Assembly (NCBI GenBank): GCA_019246575.1
Contig: JAFAQG010000064.1
Coordinates: 1 to 6,270 of the forward strand
DNA length: 6,270 nucleotides
Direction of reading: 5' to 3'
Source: Acidobacteriaceae bacterium
GTDB taxonomy: Bacteria; Acidobacteriota; Terriglobia; Bryobacterales; Bryobacteraceae
Part shown: piece by piece, positions 5,972 to 6,270 of the stretch
How positions within the stretch are numbered: the first letter of the stretch is position 1
How the letters are laid out: every line of letters begins with the position of its first letter
Translations under genes and position numbers: made by a program
Notes under the pieces: generated by a model
What the model saw: the letters and a program-made list of their open reading frames with translations, nothing else
What the model was told of the DNA's origin: nothing
Database searches by the model: none

Positions 5972-6270
5972 ATGCGGAAAAGACTCCTCCTGACCCTCGC
6001 TCTTGCAGCGGTAGCCGGCAGCCAGACAATCGAGACAGAAAAGTCCAACAGAACCAAGGTAATTCGGCTGCAAACCGCGCTCAATCACCTGAGCGTGATC
6101 GAACTCGCCGAACCCGTAACCGAGGTCGCCGCGGGTAGCCCCGCCTACAAGATCGAATGGCGCGGCAATAAAGTCTTCGTCCAGCCGCTCGAACCGGAAG
6201 CCACTACCAACCTATTTATATGGACCGCTTCCGGCCGCCTGAACTACGAACTCGTCGCCGTCCAGTCGGT
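5972..6270 (+). CDS. trbG: TrbG/VirB9/CagX-family T4SS protein, N-terminal part
   Basis: The frame starts at ATG 5972 and is open to the window end (99 full codons). Residues 1-17 are a signal peptide (basic MRKR, then a Leu/Ala core, cleavage likely near A-G-S-Q). The mature part matches the N-terminal domain of VirB9/TrbG/CagX: the stretch VIELAEPVTEVAAGSPAYK, then EWRGNKVFVQPLEPEATTNLFIWT, equivalent to the 'V..V..GD...W.V......L.IKP....A.TNL.V.T' signature, then LNYELVAV. VirB9/TrbG sits in the periplasm and joins the VirB7/VirB10 outer-membrane core complex; the C-terminal channel-forming domain lies beyond the window. No strong ribosome binding site is seen just before the ATG. In trb operons this gene directly follows trbF, which is the gene found at 307-1059 here. 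Confidence 0.8.
   Translation, partial: MRKRLLLTLALAAVAGSQTIETEKSNRTKVIRLQTALNHLSVIELAEPVTEVAAGSPAYKIEWRGNKVFVQPLEPEATTNLFIWTASGRLNYELVAVQS

Noticed and set aside
5599..6084. 161-codon and overlapping 138-codon frames on the - strand
   Set aside because: They are antisense to the repeat protein and to the clear signal peptide and VirB9 domain of the trbG-like gene. No motif supports them.
1..6270. CRISPR array, tRNA, rRNA, IS element ends
   Set aside because: No regularly spaced repeats, cloverleaf structures, transposase motifs or terminal inverted repeats were seen. The insertion-like block has no recognisable boundaries.

Overview
This is bacterial DNA, moderately GC-rich, with every convincing gene on the + strand. 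The edges are parts of a P-type (Trb/VirB-like) type IV secretion or conjugation operon. At the left edge is the Gly/Asp-rich tail of a probable TrbL/VirB6-type membrane protein (1-303). It is followed at once by a VirB8/TrbF-family inner-membrane protein (307-1059). At the right edge the first 99 codons of a TrbG/VirB9/CagX-type secreted protein run out of the window (5972-6270). In trb operons these genes are normally consecutive (L, F, G). Here F and G are about 4.9 kb apart. The host cannot be fixed from the sequence; the style of the 5305-5874 protein and of the TrbG N-terminus reminds me of Acidobacteriota, held at low confidence.

The block between trbF-like and trbG-like holds four genes. 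They are a 118-aa protein with a basic N-terminal half (1183-1539), a 132-aa protein with two membrane segments (1737-2135), an 894-aa protein (2431-5115), and a membrane-anchored repeat protein cut by an in-frame TGA (5305-5760, with coding-like sequence continuing to 5874). Apparent intrinsic terminators lie after trbF (1131-1164) and after the large gene (5121-5158), so the first three may form their own expression unit. The genes at 1737 and 2431 each have a long leader ending in a hairpin placed directly before an AAAGGAGA ribosome binding site.

The main find is the 894-aa protein. Read by eye it has the layout of a two-barrel (double-psi beta-barrel, DPBB) RNA polymerase of the type that includes eukaryotic RNA-silencing RNA-dependent RNA polymerases (QDE-1/RDR) and their bacterial and phage relatives such as YonO. 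It shows a first barrel with a conserved lysine (K186), an RxP element (R411-Y-P413), and a D-Y-D-F-D triad (D479/D481/D483) where the family has DbDGD. A single-chain RNA polymerase-like gene inside a conjugation operon is unexpected. Possible roles, all inference: transcription of the element's own DNA (perhaps after transfer into a recipient), RNA-templated synthesis, or defence/counter-defence. The two small neighbours with matching leaders are the obvious candidate partners.
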